Below, one piece after another: positions 61,575 to 64,000 of a stretch of DNA of 64,000 nucleotides. The position numbers and the translations under genes are program-made. Origin of the DNA: Sinisalibacter aestuarii (lineage in GTDB: Bacteria; Pseudomonadota; Alphaproteobacteria; Rhodobacterales; Rhodobacteraceae); the NCBI RefSeq assembly GCF_027923545.1, contig NZ_BROH01000006.1, positions 1 to 64,000 on the forward strand. The letters are read 5' to 3'. Below the pieces are notes generated by a model that saw only the letters and a list, made by a program, of their open reading frames with translations, made no database searches and was not told the DNA's origin. How positions within the stretch are numbered: position 1 is the first letter of the stretch; every line of letters starts with the position of its first letter.

Positions 61575-63707
61575 TCAGGCCCTGCGATTGGCCCGGATCA
61601 GCCCCATGATCTCGCGGGCCGCCTCGGGGATATTGGTGCCCGGCCCGAAGATGGCGGAGACCCCGGCTTTTTTCAGGAAATCGTAATCCTGCTGCGGGAT
61701 CACGCCGCCGCAGATGACAAGGATATCCTCCGCCCCCTGCGCCTTCAGCGCCTCGATGAGCTTGGGCGCGAGCGTCTTGTGCCCCGCCGCCTGCGAGCTG
61801 ATCCCGACCACGTGCACATCGTTGTCCACCGCATCCTGCGCGGCTTCCTCCGGCGTCTGAAACAGCGGGCCGACATCGACGTCGAAGCCGATATCGGCGA
61901 AGGCGGTGGCAATCACCTTGGCGCCCCGGTCGTGGCCGTCCTGGCCCATCTTGACCACCAGCATCCGCGGCCGCCGCCCCTCTTCAGTGGCGAAATCCTC
62001 CACATCCTTCTGGATCGCGGCAAAGCCCTCGTCGCCCTCGTAAGCCGCGCCATAGACACCCGCGAGCGTTTTCACCTCGGCCCGGTGACGGCCGAACGCT
62101 TTTTCCATCGCCATCGAAATCTCTCCCACTGTTGCCCGGGCCCGGGCGGCCTCGACCGCCAGCGCCAGAAGGTTGCCCTCGCCCGAGCGGGCGGCCTGCT
62201 CCAGACCGGCCAGCGCCGCATCGCAGCCGGCCTGATCGCGGGTGGCGCGGATCTGCTCCAGCCGCCGGATCTGACTGTCGCGCACGGCAACGTTATCGAC
62301 ATCGAGGATATCGACCGGATCTTCCTTTTCGAGCCGGAACTTGTTGACCCCGACGATCACCTCATCGCCCCGGTCCACCGCCGCCTGCCGCCGCGCCGCC
62401 GCTTCCTCGATGCGCAGCTTCGGCATCCCGGTGGCGACGGCCTTGGTCATGCCGCCCATCGCGTCGACTTCTTCGATCAGCTTCCACGCCTCCTCGATCA
62501 GATCGGCGGTGAGCTTTTCGACGTAGTAGGAGCCGGCGAGCGGATCGACCACCTTGGTCACCCCGGTCTCATTTTGCAAAATCAGTTGGGTGTTGCGCGC
62601 GATCCGGGCCGAAAACTCGGTGGGCAGCGCAATCGCCTCGTCAAAGGCATTGGTATGCAGCGACTGGGTGCCGCCCAGCACCGCGCTCATCGCCTCGAAC
62701 GCGGTGCGCACCACGTTGTTGTAGGGGTCTTGTTCCTGCAGCGAAACGCCCGAAGTCTGGCAATGGGTGCGCAGCATCAGCGAGCCCGGCTTTTTCGGCT
62801 CGAATTCCGACATGATCCGGTGCCACAGGAACCGCGCGGCGCGCAGCTTGGCGGCTTCCATGAAGAAATTCATGCCGATGGCGAAGAAGAAGCTGAGCCG
62901 CCCGGCGAAGGCATCCACATCCAGCCCCCGCGCAATCGCCGCGCGCACATATTCGCGCCCGTCCGCCAGCGTGAAGGCGAGCTCCTGCACCAGGTTCGCC
63001 CCGGCTTCCTGCATGTGATAGCCGCTGATCGAGATCGAGTTGAAGCGCGGCATGTCGGTCGAGGTGAACTCGATGATGTCCGACACGATCCGCATCGAGG
63101 GCTCGGGCGGGTAGATATAGGTGTTGCGAACCATGAACTCCTTGAGAATGTCGTTCTGGATCGTCCCCGAAAGCTGCGCCCGGTCCACCCCCTGCTCCTC
63201 ACCCGCGACGATGAAACTGGCGAGGATCGGGATCACCGCGCCATTCATCGTCATGCTCACGCTGACCTCGCCGAGCGGAATACCGTCGAACAGGATCTTC
63301 ATGTCCTCGACCGAGTCGATGGCCACGCCCGCCTTGCCCACATCGCCGACCACGCGCTCATGGTCGCTGTCATAGCCCCGGTGGGTGGCCAGATCGAAGG
63401 CGACCGACACGCCCTGCTGCCCCGCCGCCAGCGCCTTGCGGTAGAAGGCATTACTCTCCTCGGCAGTCGAGAACCCGGCATATTGGCGGATCGTCCAGGG
63501 CCGGCCGGTATACATCGTCGCGCGCGGGCCACGGGTGAAGGGCGCGATGCCCGGCAGGCCGCCGGTCTGCGGCAGGCCGTCGGCGTCTTCGGCGGTGTAA
63601 AGCGGCTGCACCGCGATCCCTTCGGGCGTGTTCCAGGTCAGATCGTCAAGCGGGCGGCCCCGCAATTCCTTCTCGGCCAATGCCTTCCAGTTGTTCTTGT
63701 CGGTCAT
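61575..63707 (-). CDS. scpA: Methylmalonyl-CoA mutase
   Basis: This 710-residue enzyme interconverts succinyl-CoA and methylmalonyl-CoA with adenosylcobalamin. The catalytic TIM barrel (about 40-400, with [20 protein letters not shown] and the substrate-contact TLDGxE-like region) is followed by the B12 domain (about 575-705) with the DxHxxG motif in [11 protein letters not shown] and SSQAAGH. It is the long single-chain form, so no small subunit is needed. It serves propionyl-CoA or the ethylmalonyl-CoA pathway. Confidence 0.96.
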   Translation of the reverse strand: MTDKNNWKALAEKELRGRPLDDLTWNTPEGIAVQPLYTAEDADGLPQTGGLPGIAPFTRGPRATMYTGRPWTIRQYAGFSTAEESNAFYRKALAAGQQGVSVAFDLATHRGYDSDHERVVGDVGKAGVAIDSVEDMKILFDGIPLGEVSVSMTMNGAVIPILASFIVAGEEQGVDRAQLSGTIQNDILKEFMVRNTYIYPPEPSMRIVSDIIEFTSTDMPRFNSISISGYHMQEAGANLVQELAFTLADGREYVRAAIARGLDVDAFAGRLSFFFAIGMNFFMEAAKLRAARFLWHRIMSEFEPKKPGSLMLRTHCQTSGVSLQEQDPYNNVVRTAFEAMSAVLGGTQSLHTNAFDEAIALPTEFSARIARNTQLILQNETGVTKVVDPLAGSYYVEKLTADLIEEAWKLIEEVDAMGGMTKAVATGMPKLRIEEAAARRQAAVDRGDEVIVGVNKFRLEKEDPVDILDVDNVAVRDSQIRRLEQIRATRDQAGCDAALAGLEQAARSGEGNLLALAVEAARARATVGEISMAMEKAFGRHRAEVKTLAGVYGAAYEGDEGFAAIQKDVEDFATEEGRRPRMLVVKMGQDGHDRGAKVIATAFADIGFDVDVGPLFQTPEEAAQDAVDNDVHVVGISSQAAGHKTLAPKLIEALKAQGAEDILVICGGVIPQQDYDFLKKAGVSAIFGPGTNIPEAAREIMGLIRANRRA

Positions 63708-63773
63708 CCGCACTCTCCTTCGTGCATTGTGTCGGGCGCCGGCGCGCCTATATTCTGGGGCAAAGGAGCCCGT

Positions 63774-64000
63774 ATGTTCAAAGCCTTGGCCGCTGCCGCC
63801 GCCCTCGCCGCCAGCCTTGCCACCCCTGCCGCCGCGCAAGGCGCCGAAGGGGCGCCGGAGCTTGTGATCACAGAAGCCGGAACGCAGGTTCTGGGCGATT
63901 TCCTCTGGCAATCCCGGCTTCTCGTGGTGTTTGCCGACAGCCCGAACGATCCGCGCTTCATCCAGCAAATGGGGTATATCGAGGACCGGCCCGGCGATCT
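63774..64000 (+). CDS. DUF4174-like periplasmic protein, N-terminal part
   Basis: The gene runs off the right edge; 75 codons are present. It has a signal peptide (about 1-22, AAAQ end) and then [19 protein letters not shown], which resembles the start of the thioredoxin-like DUF4174 domain. AGGAG lies before the ATG. It is divergent from scpA with 66 bases between starts. Confidence 0.7.
   Translation, partial: MFKALAAAAALAASLATPAAAQGAEGAPELVITEAGTQVLGDFLWQSRLLVVFADSPNDPRFIQQMGYIEDRPGD

Overview
The window is a chromosome segment of a high-GC alphaproteobacterium, most likely Rhodobacterales (Roseobacter/Rhodobacter relatives). The evidence is the hdaA-ppk1-ppx neighbourhood, a proline-tRNA ligase of about 446 residues without the editing insertion, several small secreted proteins typical of that order, and dispersed palindromes beginning TTTCATCTTGCC that I recognise from such genomes. 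The identification is by recognition only. No tRNA, rRNA, CRISPR array or prophage was seen. The one transposable element is a decayed IS481-type transposase (17930-18780).

Layout. 1-6.9 kb: the lower part of a 3-(2,3-dihydroxyphenyl)propionate meta-cleavage pathway (mhpB-C-D-F, minus strand, running off the left edge), a divergent IclR regulator and a TRAP transporter. Two near-identical TGTTC-N7-GAACA operators sit before and after the regulator. 7.2-10 kb: a DUF4386 membrane protein and an MDR reductase divergent from a LysR gene. 10-17.7 kb: an envelope gene set with an ExbB/MotA-like channel, an ExbD-like protein carrying a YfaP-like beta domain, a membrane-anchored acidic protein, a secreted thermonuclease-like protein, a secreted pentapeptide-repeat protein, a quinoprotein dehydrogenase with a lanthanide-type Asp pair, a cytochrome c and two unknown proteins. 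I consider this the best candidate for an undescribed system. 19-23 kb: small housekeeping or unknown genes and a universal stress protein behind an FNR-type palindrome.

23.2-33.7 kb: a complete 4-hydroxybenzoate to pyruvate plus oxaloacetate route through protocatechuate 4,5-cleavage (pobA, two ligAB pairs, ligC, ligI, ligU/galD, galB, ligK), with an AraC regulator and an unusual LysR regulator that has two HTH domains. The second ligAB pair resembles classical protocatechuate 4,5-dioxygenase. The first pair, clustered with the gallate-type downstream genes, may take gallate or a methoxylated analogue.

33.8-64 kb: mostly core genes. They are glycerate kinase with a 12-copy CCGGTTTT tandem repeat upstream, a BMP-type (nucleoside-like) ABC transporter, two L,D-transpeptidases, LolCD, proS, a fasciclin protein, perM-hdaA-ppk1-antiporter-ppx, nhaA, panE and methylmalonyl-CoA mutase. 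Intergenic regions here hold several notable repeats (35136-35235, 45525-45794, 56051-56374) and candidate microproteins.
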